From NCBI RefSeq assembly GCF_040581485.1, contig NC_090132.1:62001-126000 (forward strand): a stretch of DNA of 64,000 bases, read 5' to 3'. Shown one piece after another: positions 51,186 through 63,691 of the stretch. Under the pieces are notes generated by a model. The model did no database searches. It saw only the letters and a list, made by a program, of their open reading frames with translations, and had not been told where the DNA came from. Positions within the stretch are counted from its first letter, which is position 1; every line of letters begins with the position of its first letter. Position numbers and translations under genes: made by a program. The DNA is from Linepithema humile. Its lineage: Eukaryota > Arthropoda > Insecta > Hymenoptera > Formicidae.

Positions 51186-53462
51186 AAATGTATATATTTT
51201 ATTGTAAAAGCGACATCTTTAATGTCTTTCTAAAAATTGCGGTAATTATTAATAATTGTTCACGCTAGAATTTATTTTATCTGAGAAAAGTACATATAAC
51301 TAGTTTTGTGGAATATTGCTATTAACCATGCAATTTGTCATTAATCTTTCTTTAGAGCTACTTTAACTGTATTGTATAATGACAAGTGTGAAGAGAGAAA
51401 TGTTAAAAACTCTTTCGTCCTATAAGAAACATCCTTCTTGTGCTGCTTCTAAAGACAATAAAGTTCTTAGATTCTTTCAATCATTAGTATAAGATTTAAT
51501 TAAAGAACAGAATTCAAAACCTAAAATTTAGTATAAGAAGTATTAATATAAGAAACATAATTTTTTCTGTTTTCTTAAAAAAAATACCCCAGAGTTTAAG
51601 TTTTTCCTATTTTTTAATAACATCATAAACATACGTTTCTTGCAGTGTCGAATCATCATTCAAAGATAAATTGAAAAATGTTGTCAATTCTACATACCAC
51701 ATTTCTAGTGACAAATATAATAACTTGCTATATAATGCCTAATGAAAATAATCGCCTTGTAATTTTATATATTTGAGTATATTCTCATAAGAGTTATATA
51801 GTATTTGATCAAAAAGTGGTTATAAATGAAAAAACGAAGTAATAACAGCATTTTCCAAATGATCGAATAAGGAGAAAAAAATCAACAACTTGTTAAAATA
51901 TTTTGTAAAGCAATTGTCACATTAGAAATATTAAAAGAAAATTTTCAACAGCAGCAAGAAATAATAGAAAATTTAGAAAGATTTATCAAACTATAATAAT
52001 TTATAATATAACAACACGTTTACAATAATGTATGTTGAATTTAGTTACGCGACAGAATATTGCATAAACAGTTATCTATATGTATGTACGTCTCGTTGAA
52101 ATATATTGCAACGTTATGCAGTGCGAGTGTTGATTCTTCGATTTTCCCCGATTATATCTTCATAGATATAGAATTTTACAATAGTGACTTTATATTTAGT
52201 TAAAATCCCGATCGCGAGAAAGCGAAAGTGTTCACGGGTTATCTGAGCATACGGACGTCCGGATGGATGATTTAACACCAGTGTGAACTGATGCTCGGTG
52301 ATGGCACAGCAAAGAATTGCTCGCTCTGTGAAAGGCGATTTTAGATTGCGTTTACTTTGGACCATAATAAAGAGAACGTCTTCTCTTCTTTCTCCCCTTT
52401 CCCCTTTCTCTCTTTCTCTTTTCTTTTAAGTCTATATTAAATTTTAAAATAAATATGCGCACAAGAAACTGTGGAAATTACTATTTTTACCGAAATGACA
52501 AATTTATACAAAGCAATGTTATTGTAGCAATATTTTGAAGACGGTCTCTTATGTTCTTAGTGTATTTTTTAATCTATATTTTAAACACTGCGTTTGTGTG
52601 TATTGTCGTTACTCCAAAGAATAATATAATCGTCGAAAAGCCAAACGACGGTGCAAATTCCATCACATGCGATGCGATGTGCGATGCACATCTCTATTCT
52701 GACTCGTCTGCATCGTTACAGCATACTGCGCTACTTTTGCGTGTCTTTCACCATGGAAACTTCCTTTTCACCAATTACGTAGTTTCCTCCTCTAAAGCAT
52801 GTCATCATCGAAGGTGCGAGATTAATGCGAGGTTAAATATTAAATGCATACTTTGCAAAATCAAATTGCAAATTTGCTTAAGTCAGAAATAAATACGGAA
52901 AAGCTTTGCTTACGCAAGCTTAGCTGCAAGCTGCTTAGCAAATGTCGTCTATATTTATGATGTAAAATCTTATTACATAATAATAATAATTTCTTTTGCT
53001 TGTAAAACAGTCTACTTACAATATTTGATAGAAAACACGATAAGTTTACAATTTTTTAATGACTTTTTTTAAGGATATATGAATTACATTTTAAATTTTT
53101 TTCATAATGATAAAACAATGTTAAAATGGTAAAAAATAAAAAAAAAAATATCGAGTATTTTGTATGACTAAAATAGAAAATGTTAAAATAAAAATTGCAC
53201 CTTGTCCTTTTGAATGAACGTGCTACTATCGTGCACGTATAATTATCGTCTAAATTATATTGAGATATAAATATCGTATGCATAAAACAGTGATTGCTCT
53301 TATAAATTCTTCGTGCCACCAGTATATAGCATTTTTGTATTAATGTCTGACTGTGCTATTAAATAAGATTTTACGTTCACGATTGTTAAGCGTGCACTAA
53401 ACTAACGTCTTACAATCTCGGTATCCCAACGTAATCCTATAATTTGAGCGTGCAAAATAAAT

Positions 53463-53616
53463 TTGAAAAATAACGGGACTGACATTATACCAATTCAAAC
53501 ACTAATAATATGTGTAAAATATAATTATTCATTTTATTTAAAAAAATCATTTATTTTATGGCATCACAATGTTTAAATTTATATAATATTAATGTTAAAA
53601 TCCCGTTATTTTTCAG
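53463..53616. mobile_element. Mariner-derived MITE
   Basis: 154-bp element with inverted ends TTGAAAAATAACGGGA and TCCCGTTATTTTTCAG. The left subterminal sequence (accaattcaaacact, then attcattttatttaaaa) is nearly identical to the end of the degraded mariner at 6886, so the two belong to one family and this copy is internally deleted. Confidence 0.7.
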
Positions 53617-53745
53617 ACATACTGTGTGTGCAATCGCGTATGCAAACCCTGAACGAAGGTGCTACCATGAAAATGGACACACTTGTTTGAGTGGTAGCTT
53701 GGTGTTAGCTAAAACGGGCCGAAAAGAAAGTCAGGTTGTGAGAAG
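53617..53745 (+). other. Exon-like segment abutting a MITE
   Basis: 129 nt bounded by the MITE end ttatttttcag, which has acceptor form, and a strong donor AGAAG|GTAAGT. It lies 1.4 kb upstream of the first chitin-binding gene, on the same strand. It is open in one frame (VCAIAYANPERRCYHENG within it). It could be a 5' exon of that gene; this is unproven. Confidence 0.3.
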
Positions 53746-55139
53746 GTAAGTGAATCTAGCACAAAACACAATTGCTTTGTTTAAACTTACTAAGATGACG
53801 TTCACTATATGACCTTGCAAAAATTCACAAGAGTGAATAATGATATTTGCAAGAATAAAAATAAAGGATCTTGGCAAGCTCGGATGCAGCCGAGATGTAA
53901 TAAAGCGTCAATGTGTTTATTCTCAACTTGCAAATTGTATTTTTTCCATTTGAGGTATAATTTTTGATTTCTATATTTTATCAATGATAAAGTGCAATCA
54001 GTACAATACGTACGCTAATATTAATATCGACGATTAACTATCATTGCTGTTATTATTTGCTATTTAGATTGTAAAATTTGCTAAAATTATAGAAACAAAT
54101 TTTTAAACTTGTGGGTTAATTTTTCGCATTTCATGCCTATCTACTCTCTGCAACGTAGGAAGAATGAAATGAAGAACTGAGATGAAGAAGATTGCAACAA
54201 CTTAGGTATCTAGATGTAATTAGAACAAGGCTAAGGGACAGTGGGGAGCGATTGCACCGATGCGAGGTGTTGAGTACGCCGCTTATTACTAAATAGAACA
54301 TTCGCATCGTACAGCGTGCTGACATCGAAGATCAAATATATGTGTCTATAATAAAATTAAGTCGGAGTAATATATTTTAAATGAAAAAAATTATGTAAAT
54401 AACTGTTCAATCAACTAAATTATTATTTGCATAAAGATATATTTACGTTAGTCATGAATAAATTATAAATCGGTTTTTTTTAAATTCTTTATCTATTATT
54501 CAAATCAGATTTTGGTCATTTTTGAAGACTCAAGAGTTCTTAAAAGTATATTATTATACTTGAATAAATATCCAACAACAAGAAAATGTTACGTAAAGAT
54601 GGGAATTAACCTGCAAATGTAAATTTACACAATGCAATCAGTTTACACGCAAACACATTATTTACAGTACATTATATACTAATATACACACTTTATAAAA
54701 TATATAAATATTTTTATTCATTGGAAAGAACCAGAATAAATTACTGAAGCAATGAATCGTAAAGTTATCGATAACATAGCGAGATTCGCACAAGCATCAC
54801 TTTGAAAGTGCATTTATTACTACTTATTTACTATCTTGCACGATAGCTGCACGTATCTGTATTACGTAACATGTGCAAGTCACGATGTGATCTATCTAAC
54901 ATTTGCCTTGTTTGTTGAGGATTCCTTAATTAAGTGATTCCTTAATTTTTTAAAACTAATATATTACGATATATTGTAATATATTGTAACTCAGTGATGA
55001 TTATATTGTGATTTGCACAAATACTCTATTTAAAATGTGCTGTTTTACATCAAATACATTTTATTTTAGATCAAAATGATTATTGGAAAGATGCGCTTGA
55101 CAATATAACTACAAATCGACAAAGGAGAAGTTCCTCATC

Positions 55140-55527
55140 ATGAAGACAAATAGACGAGGACATTGGTGTCGATTATTGTTGGTAGCTGCAATTTTATTCG
55201 AGCATGCTAATGCAGAAAAGGTTAAATATTCAAAAATCTTAAGCAATTTTTTTCCTTAATGCTTTTCGATGGCGAGTAAAAGTTACGCTATAATTTAAAT
55301 TTATAGCATGACGCTCAAAGCATATAAACAATTTTTGCCTCTTTAAATCGTACTTTATTATGACAAATCACCTACGCAATACACACTGACTAACACATGA
55401 TGAATATTTTTTATTTTGTCATTTTGACGATAGTTCTTTTGTAAAAATTGACTTTTACATCAGCAGTAGCATTAGCGTAAAAAATGTATGTTTAGCTTCA
55501 AAGTCATGTAACTTAATAATAATAATA

Positions 55528-55564
<37 letters not shown>

Positions 55565-58216
55565 TAGCCAAATTTTAAGAAATGTATTTTTGTAAAATGT
55601 AATTTTTGATACTTGTCGTGAATTTGGCGAGAAAAATTTTTTTATTAAGCTGCGGAGTGTTGAACATACGTACCTAATTTTAAAAACAAAACAATGTCTT
55701 TTGTTAACTTAAAAGTGTAAAAATAACAAATGTTCAAAAAACGCTTCTAAAAGTAAAAGTACAGCATGTAAAAGTACAAACTTCTTTCGTCTGCAAAGAT
55801 TTTTTTGTCGAACTTGAATGATTTGAAAATTGTTCGATTTCGAACGTTTGAATGATGTTCCCTATGTTTTATGAAGTAGTGCATTTATTATTATTTCTAT
55901 AAATTTTCTGTAACAATTTGCTGGTTTACTGTTGTCAAGTTTATTACATTGTGTTGCAGGAAGTTCAGTAATGGATAATATATCATCAGGATTATAAAAT
56001 AATTTTCTAAAATGTATCATTAGGCGAATTTAATCATCGAAATAACGCATTAAATTTATTAAATTGTTAAAAATATATATGATATATTACCATTGAAAAT
56101 ATATACATTGTTATTGGTCTCAGTAAATTATTCGAGATAACTGTTGCAGCGAAAACGGCAAATCTTTCGTGAACAAGTGCTGCCTGCATTAGGTGGCAAG
56201 ATTCCAGAAGAAGCTTTCAGAACGGATCGCTTGGCATTGAATCGATTGAATAAGGAAGGTATCACTGTACCTGACGGTATAGTCCTAGACGCTCGGCATA
56301 TCCACAAACATTCTTATTCCGATAAAAAAATGTTAGAAATAATAAAGGTATGTTTATATGTTGGTATATACGTGTGTATACACAATGTAAATATATTCTC
56401 TAGCTAAAAAATCATTGTTTTCTTTATTCAATTTAGGTCTATCTAACATCAGATGGCCGATACGTATCTCCAGAAGGCCGACCTCACTATAATCATCCGA
56501 AAACCGTCGATACGACCTACATTATACGTAGGCCGTTTATGCATACGAATCACAAAACACTGAACGCTTACGAAAAACTGACAAATTATCCAAAGCCACA
56601 GGTTTATTCAAATTATAGACAATTTGTTCCGATCGTATCGTCCATTAAACCGGAAGTTTACAAACCTATTATGATGCCTCTAATACTTCCGGCTGATACG
56701 GAACTATTTGATTCAAGTTGGAGAACAGAGTATGACTGGGATACTGTATATAAACCGTTTGACGATTATTTTATCGACAACATCGCACTCTTCAATTCGC
56801 ATCGGGTAATATTGTTTGTATTAATTATTATTTTTTTATTGTATTAAGATGTATTAATATAATACATATCTTACATAAATGTATATAATAAATTTTATAA
56901 CATAAACGGAAAGTATTGAGACGATATTGACCGCGCGATATCATTCTAATATTCGTCGGCATGCAGTATTTCGTCAATATTGAAATCTATGTAGCTACCG
57001 ATTGTGAACCCCCACCTGGAAATGTATGAGTAGTTTTTCTGTATTATTAAATTAATCGGAGCCATACTGTTTTGTAGGTTATCACGGATTATCAAGGATT
57101 TCTCGATGAGTTCCATGAACGATCCTTGAGACATGTGGATTTTGAAAATAGCGACAGAAATCAACAGCATCGTCAGGACCAAAAATATCAAGAATTACAA
57201 AGTGGATTGAAACTGTCGTCTTATCAGAAAATCAAGTCAATTATCGCCAATCCTCACAATCCTGCCTACACAAATCTTACAAGTATACCGGAGACCAGTT
57301 TTTCTTGCCGTGGAAGGAACGGAATGTTCGCAGACATCGAAACTAAATGCCAAGTAAAACAGGCTCATTAATTCTTTTTTTTAACAATGACAAGAAAAAC
57401 AATAAAAATCAAAAGTTCTTACGGCTATTGGACCGCAAAAAATATAAATTAATATATGAAAATAACAAATATATTTTGACCACACTTCAGGTCTTCTTCA
57501 GATTGATAGAAAATAGAGAAAGGAAGGAAAGGGCTTAAATTATAAAATTGAGAAATATTAAGAATGTATAAAAGTAGTTAAAGAATGAGAGAATACGAAC
57601 AAAATTTATTTAATAAAAAACGGGCTCGTGTTTGTTTTTGTCATTGTTTTTTTTTGACAAATCATACGTTACATTATTTTTTTTTCTAATATTAATTTAC
57701 ATTATGCTTTCAATAATATTATAGAAAAAGAAAAGTGAAAATTAAAATTACAAATCATAAAATTTAGTTAAATTGCAACATAAAAATATAAACAGACAAA
57801 ATCTAATGATATTAACTAGATTGGAACCGTTTAAATCAGATGTCGAAAACAATTGAGCTTTAATTTAATCCTTTGTTTAATTTCTTAACTGTTCAAAAAT
57901 AAAAATACTTTATTGTCAAAAATAATTTTTAGAAGAGACAATTAAATATTTACGTAAAGTATATATGTTCAAAGCTCGTTAGAAGACCTAAATTCAAATC
58001 TACAGTCAAAATTTAAAAAATTAAAAACTTAATGTAGCTATTGAAAATTGAATTAAGTCACGCAACAATTATTTGTGTCATATCTGTTATTTCTTGCAGG
58101 TATTTCACAACTGTTTAGGTTCATCGAAAGTATCTTCTTTGTGCCCACCAGGAACCGCATTTTACGAAGCAAATAAGCGCTGCGAATGGTTCGACATTGT
58201 ACAGTGCAAGCAGTAA
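55140..58216 (+). CDS. Secreted protein with one chitin-binding type-2 domain (CPAP1-like)
   Basis: Exons 55140-55220, 56150-56347, 56437-56805, 57078-57353, 58100-58216 join in frame to 346 residues. A signal peptide is encoded by exon 1 (WCRLLLVAAILFEHANA). A long linker without recognised domains, rich in Tyr, His and Pro, precedes a C-terminal six-cysteine chitin-binding type-2 (peritrophin-A, CBM14) domain at about residues 293-344: FSCRGRNGMFADIETKCQ, then VFHNC, SLCPPGTAFYEANKRCEW and VQC. One such domain with a long N-terminal extension is the CPAP1 pattern of insect cuticle proteins; chitin binding in the cuticle is inferred. The exon 1 donor (GTTAAA) is weak. A 10-codon uORF starts at 55077. 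AATAAA occurs at 58446-58451. It is followed by a related gene on the same strand. Confidence 0.85.
55530..55561. repeat. Poly(A) tract after (AAT)n
   Basis: 32 adenines after four AAT units, in intron 1 of the first chitin-binding gene. It could be the tail of a retroposed sequence, but none is recognisable upstream. Confidence 0.8.
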
Positions 58217-58620
58217 AGTCAAAATAATATTGAAATATCCATAAAGTTTAAGTAAAAATAACAAGAGAAAAATTCATTGCTTGATTAAATATCATTTATT
58301 TTGAGTTTATTTAGTTGACAATCTAAATTAGAAAATTAAGTTTAAGAAAGAAAAAAAAGATTGTAAAACATATTTCAGTTACATATATACGTAGGTGTAT
58401 GCTCTCTTTAATGGTACGTTGCTTGTATGATTGGATGTCAGTGAAAATAAATAAAGCTAAATTAAAATAAGAAATACATTTATTGTTTTGTAATAAATTT
58501 ATAATTTATTCTATTTAACATTTATAAATTTATTTATCGCTTTAACTTAATTTACTTTTATATTTTATAGATATGTTTCTTATAAATTAGATAGAATGAG
58601 AAAACGGCAAGATAATGCTG

Positions 58621-58782
58621 TATGATTTCAGTAGTATGAATAAACGCGTCAGATTAATGGCCTACGATTTCAGTAGTATAAGTAAACGCGAAAGATCAAT
58701 AGCTTACGAATCCAGGAGTACGAGTAAATGTGAAAGATTAATAGCATACGAATTCAGGAGTAAACGCGAAAGATTCATGGCC
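58621..58782 (+). repeat. 42-bp minisatellite with an open frame
   Basis: Three full 42-bp units and one 36-bp unit in tandem. An ATG at 58615 reads through all of them as 14-residue repeats (YDFSSISKRERSIA, YESRSTSKCERLIA, YEFRSKRERFMA), and the frame closes at 58854 after 79 residues. No promoter or homologue is recognised. Confidence 0.7.
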
Positions 58783-60008
58783 TATAATATAATATGTATT
58801 ATTATTACAAATTATAATACAATATACGAATATAAAAAGTATAATATACAGTAGCTTTTGTGCTATAAAGATATTAATAAAGTCATTTAAACGCTTAGAA
58901 GTTTTATGGACGATGCAAAAGACTATACTTGAAAAGAGTCAAACAATACGATTTTTTATTTGTGTCAAAGCAAAGTGTCTAATAATGCAAAAATATTAAT
59001 ATTTTGATAGTAAAAATTATTATTAGAAAAATTAAAAATTTCGCACTAACATCCTGCGACGGTTCTTAAATGCTCTTCTATTATATTACTTGATTGTCAT
59101 CATATGAGCCTTTCCATTATATGTGTTAAAAATTATTATATTATTATTTGCGCAAGAAACTTCTTTCGTTCTTTGAAAGAGAATCTTATTTGTCCATTCA
59201 AAGTTTTCTTATTATCTTTATCACCGACAAATTGCAAACTCACTGCAAACTCACAAAGCGAAAGTTTTCAAAGTTTGTCGATGCAAAGAATTAAAGAAAA
59301 AAAATATAAAATTTATGCAAAGTTGTAAAATCTTGTCTAACAAAAAATCTTACTTGATAAAAATATTCTATCTAATAGAAAATCCTACCTAATAAAAGAT
59401 CTAAATACTTGTATGAATCGAATAAACCGATAGTCTAATGATTGTGAAATGCGGATAAAAACAACAATTTACCGACGATTAAACGATTTAACTTACGAGA
59501 GTTAATAATTAAATTTTTCACACATTTATACGCACTTTTGTGTGCGCAAATTTGTTGAGGAATACTTAGCGTAGAGCTCCGCTCAGTTACCGCTAATTGC
59601 ATCTAAAATCCGAGAGTGATTGTTTCGGCATAACGCATAGCGCAGAGCTTGGTTCAATTTTCGCTATTTGCGTCCGAAGTCACACGAAGTTTATGTTGAT
59701 AATCGACCATTACTCGGTGGCCGATCGTTATCAACGTTGTTTCGAGATCTGTGCTCGACCATCATCGATGGGTCCACGGATTTCGAATCTTCATGCTTGA
59801 TCACGGAATTATTTATGCCATGGGACTCCCACAGATGCATGAGTAGGCTAGGAAATATTTAGAAGAAATTGGCAAGAAGAAATATATTTAAAAATTATTA
59901 ATCGCAAATTGTTAGTCACGTTTTTGCTCTCTTACGTCAATTTGTACAATATTTAATCTTGGAAAAATTTATAAGAATGCAAATCACTTATCAAAAACAG
60001 AATAATTA

Positions 60009-60142
60009 CCCATACAGCACAAAACATCCTCAGGATATCCTCAAGACATCGAGGATATTTTGGTGTCCCAAGGATGTTCTGAGGACATCGAGATCTCCCC
60101 AAGATGTCCTAAGGATATATAGGATATTTTGTGCTGTATGGG
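60009..60142. mobile_element. MITE with TIR CCCATACAGCACAAAA
   Basis: 134-bp element with inverted ends CCCATACAGCACAAAA and TTTTGTGCTGTATGGG, flanked by TA on both sides (60007-60008, 60143-60144). The interior is built from variants of aggatatcct/aggatgtcct in alternating orientation. Non-coding. It lies 280 bp upstream of the second chitin-binding gene. Confidence 0.85.
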
Positions 60143-60425
60143 TAGACAAAAACTCATTAGCATAATGCATTAAGTTGTGGCAAATTGTACGAGTCTTACC
60201 ATGATTCTAATTACGTCGGGAGTCCATAGTTTGTTAAAATTTCTATTTCATATAATGCAATTAGTCGACACACACGTATCTCTTAGGGTGATAATTGCTC
60301 GATGTCCTGCGTTACGTGTGTTTTAGACTTTCTCTTTCTGTGTGTGACATAATTTCTCGTATACCTAGCATAGCCTTACAGCGGAAACAGGTCCAGTTTC
60401 GTTCATATTCAAACTCGGTGCAGTC

Positions 60426-63400
60426 ATGCTGAGAAGTCGCTGTATCTTTGCCGTACTTTTACTTGCCGCTATACTGGCAGCCTTCTGTTCAGCCATCGTT
60501 CAGGTAAATTTCGATTTTATTCGGCATATTAATAATAATTATCCATTAAATATAAATAATGTCTAACTAATGTGCATATGTGACAGTTATATTTATTAAC
60601 AATTTCTAAAATACAATCAGTTTATTTTTATTTAGATTGTGTATTTTTCTGCTATTTCTTAATAAAATATTTTTAATATATGTTACAACTGTACTATTTT
60701 TCACAAACACATTTTAGAAAGATTAAAAAATATTTAGAACTGTTTGATAAAGATTTCTTTTCTTGCAGACGTGTTAATCTATAACTAAAAAATTGTATCA
60801 TACGCGCGCAGTACATAATTAAAATAAACCGTTAAATTGTGAACTGTGTTCTTTTCAATATATATTATTAGTCATTTAAAATGTACTATAAGTGCTATTA
60901 TTACTCATTTAAAATATCGTCATTAAATAACTTTTCTAACTGTGTCACTAACGGATTGCTGTCAATTCTTTTTATAAACTCTGATTAGGAACGAGTGCCG
61001 GTGGACGATTATCACGATGAATATCAAAATTTCCAACCAATAGTGGGATTTCGTCAGCCTATCATCGTGAAGGAAGAGTCAAAGAAGGAACAGGACTTTA
61101 GCAAAATTCCTGGAATTCCCGGAATAGATTATCCTATCTATCATACGGTGCCGCCTACAAGTTTTTCCTGCGCGTATGTTCCGTTTGTACCAGGAATGTA
61201 CGCAAACGTGGAAACTGGCTGTCAAGTACGCTTCTATTTGCTTACAATATTTTATATTAACCAAAATTTATGTAAAAATAATTAGAATGAATTTGCTTTG
61301 ATTTAAAAACATTTTGGTAATTTTTGTGTTTTGAGAATGTTTATATATAAGAACTAGAATAAAGCTAAATAAGGAAGACTGTTAGTAGCTAAGAACTTTT
61401 TATTTTGATGTAAAAAAATTGTTTAATTCTCTTTTTCCGTTATTTTAAATGTTGTTTATAATCATGGGAATAAAATAGTGTTTTGATAATGATTAATAGA
61501 TAAAACTACACGGAATCCCATGGTGTATTTCATTTTTCTACAAGCTTTTCAACAAATGTATAATGCTTATCGGAGTCAACGCTCATTTTGCAATGATATC
61601 ATTTTTACTATTATTTTTATTATATCAAATGATATATATTACTTCTAGTTTCTTTGTGTATAATAACGTTTCATTTATTGAAGAATTTTTTTAAGGAAAT
61701 GTTAACACTACTATAACATACCTAACAGATTGTTACGATAACAATGAGAAAATAACTTAAATATATAAAATCCGAATAAAAATTAAGTTGACATTAAAAG
61801 TATAAATAATTCAAGCACATTATAAGTTTGGTTAGTACGACATTATTATAGAACAAATGTCGCAAAAGTATAAAACATCAAGAATATATTACGGATCAAG
61901 GACTTTGATAGAGCAAAAATGTAGAAGCAATGCACATATTAGTATCTATATTGCATATTTTAACATGATTTCAAAACAAAAATTATTTGCATTCTATTCT
62001 CGAAATAAAATTGGAATGCAAATGCGGATGTATGGTATAACATTCGAATGCAATACTAATATTCAGATTAAATTAAACGGTACTAAAAATAAAATTTAAT
62101 TATTTAAAAAATTAAATTGTTTAATCAAATAAATGCTTTATCAATGATTTATCAGCCATTATTATCCAATGCTAATAGTGTATGTGCAAAATAATTTTTT
62201 CCGCGTCACACATTTTACGTGGAATTTTGTTGTACAAAATCGATGATGCTGCTCACAAAGCAAGGAAAAATTATTTCGTTATTTCAACACGGTGTATAAG
62301 CGACTAAAGTAGAGCGGATTTATTATGTAAGAGAATGCGAGCGCTGGCATTATTAAAATCTCAAGGCAACGCAGGAGTAAGAACCGATCTCGTCTCGGTG
62401 AAAGACAAACTGCGAGAAAAGTCTTGGCAAATTTTGTCGTACTTAATTGAGCTTGAATTCAGTCTTTTGGAGTCGAAATACACTCTACGTAATTTTGTTT
62501 CAGCTTGACAATCTTCGTAATTTTTAAGAAAATATTTCTTTTCTTTGTGACAAATATTGTGTGTGTTATTTTCGATATACATGCATTTAATAAACTAATA
62601 ATAAATTAAATATAAAGACTAGAACGACAATTGTCATAAAAATATGACAGTATATATGTGGTTTATTGCTGAATCCTTAATGGATAATAAAACGCACTGA
62701 CATAAATAACGTTACGTGACTCCGTTATGCATTGCGACTTGATTTTCAGAGCGCTAAACTTTCCTTCTCAAGAATGTCATTCGCTTCCTTTGTGTATTTC
62801 CTTAAAACCTGACTTCTTTCTACCGTTTCATATTACTCCTATTATTTTCAACAAACTTGCACAACAGTTTCACATTAATTCCTTAATTATGATACATATT
62901 TATGTAACAGAAGAGCATCGCGTATTATCTTTACTCCACCAGTTTATACAAAGTGATATCGATTTGTTTATCGATATCACTGGTACAAGAAAAACCAACA
63001 GAAAAAAAGACTACAAGAATCAAAGCGTAGGTGTTTCAGAAGAAAAATATTTTTTAAATTCGATAAAACTTATAAGAATAATAAAATTTGTTTATGTTTT
63101 ATAATTTAAAAATAGATCAATAAAATACATTAATTAATAAGCATTTAACATTAAATTTAAGAACAAATTTTCCCTATATAAAAAGTATAAGAGGGCATTT
63201 ACCAGTAGTAAAAAATGATAACGCCCAAATTACAGTAACTTCCTAAACAATATAATTTTCTATCATTAGATTGCACTGTATATTTATATGTATTTATATA
63301 GTATATATACGTACATGTGTGTAAAATTGCTATTTTGTAGATCAAAATAAAAATGCTATATTAAAAAAACAGAAAAAGTAAGTTTTATTTGATCAACTTA

Positions 63401-63691
63401 CGTACTATTAGCATTGACAATTTTTGGCCCAAATATATTTTAAATTTATATCGTAAATATAAAATTTTAATAAATAGTCAGTAGATAAGTTTGTATATTG
63501 AATCCTAGATCATATTAGGTACAGTTACTTTTTATAATATTGTTACAGGCGTATCATATTTGTCATGATGGACGCGAAGGACATCAAGGTGCATCTTTCT
63601 TGTGCACCAATGGAACACTTTTCAATCAGCACGAATTTGCATGCGACTGGTGGTATAATGTTAACTGCGCCAACGCACCATCTCTTTACAG
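60426..63691 (+). CDS. Second secreted chitin-binding type-2 protein (CPAP1-like), possibly partial
   Basis: Exons 60426-60503, 60989-61225 and 63549-63691 are in frame. Exon 1 encodes a textbook signal peptide (CIFAVLLLAAILAAFCSA). A short linker (VDDYHDEYQNFQPIVGF...) leads to one six-cysteine chitin-binding type-2 domain at about residues 87-146: FSCAYVPFVPGMYANVETGCQ, AYHICHDGREGHQGASFLC, then FACDWWYNVNC. This is closer to the CPAP1 consensus than the upstream gene, and the domain-splitting intron sits just after the second cysteine in both, supporting common descent. After YR the exon either splices at AG|GTGAAT, continuing past the window, or stops at an overlapping TGA (63693-63695). 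CPAP1 proteins commonly extend past this point, so continuation is favoured. Confidence 0.83.

Larger units (their letters stand above)
49895..55139. other. Gene-free region between ECH1 and the first chitin-binding gene
   Basis: No confident gene in 5.2 kb. It contains a short 23-bp tandem repeat (50206-50279), an AC microsatellite (51161-51185), a MITE (53463-53616) and an exon-like segment directly after it (53617-53745). ORFs at 52114-52365 (minus) and 52551-52892 match no family I recognise. Confidence 0.55.
58217..60425. other. Region between the two chitin-binding genes
   Basis: Contains a 42-bp minisatellite (58621-58782), a 134-bp MITE (60009-60142) and the presumed promoter/5' UTR of the second gene just before 60426. 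No other gene seen. Confidence 0.55.

Noticed and set aside
51381..51493. Short ATG ORF (MTSVKREMLKTLSSYKK...)
   Set aside because: About 36 codons, no domain, no splice continuation identified.
52551..52892. 113-codon plus ORF
   Set aside because: Built partly of short repeats (catcacatgcgatgcgatgtgcgatgcac-like); no domain, no splice context.
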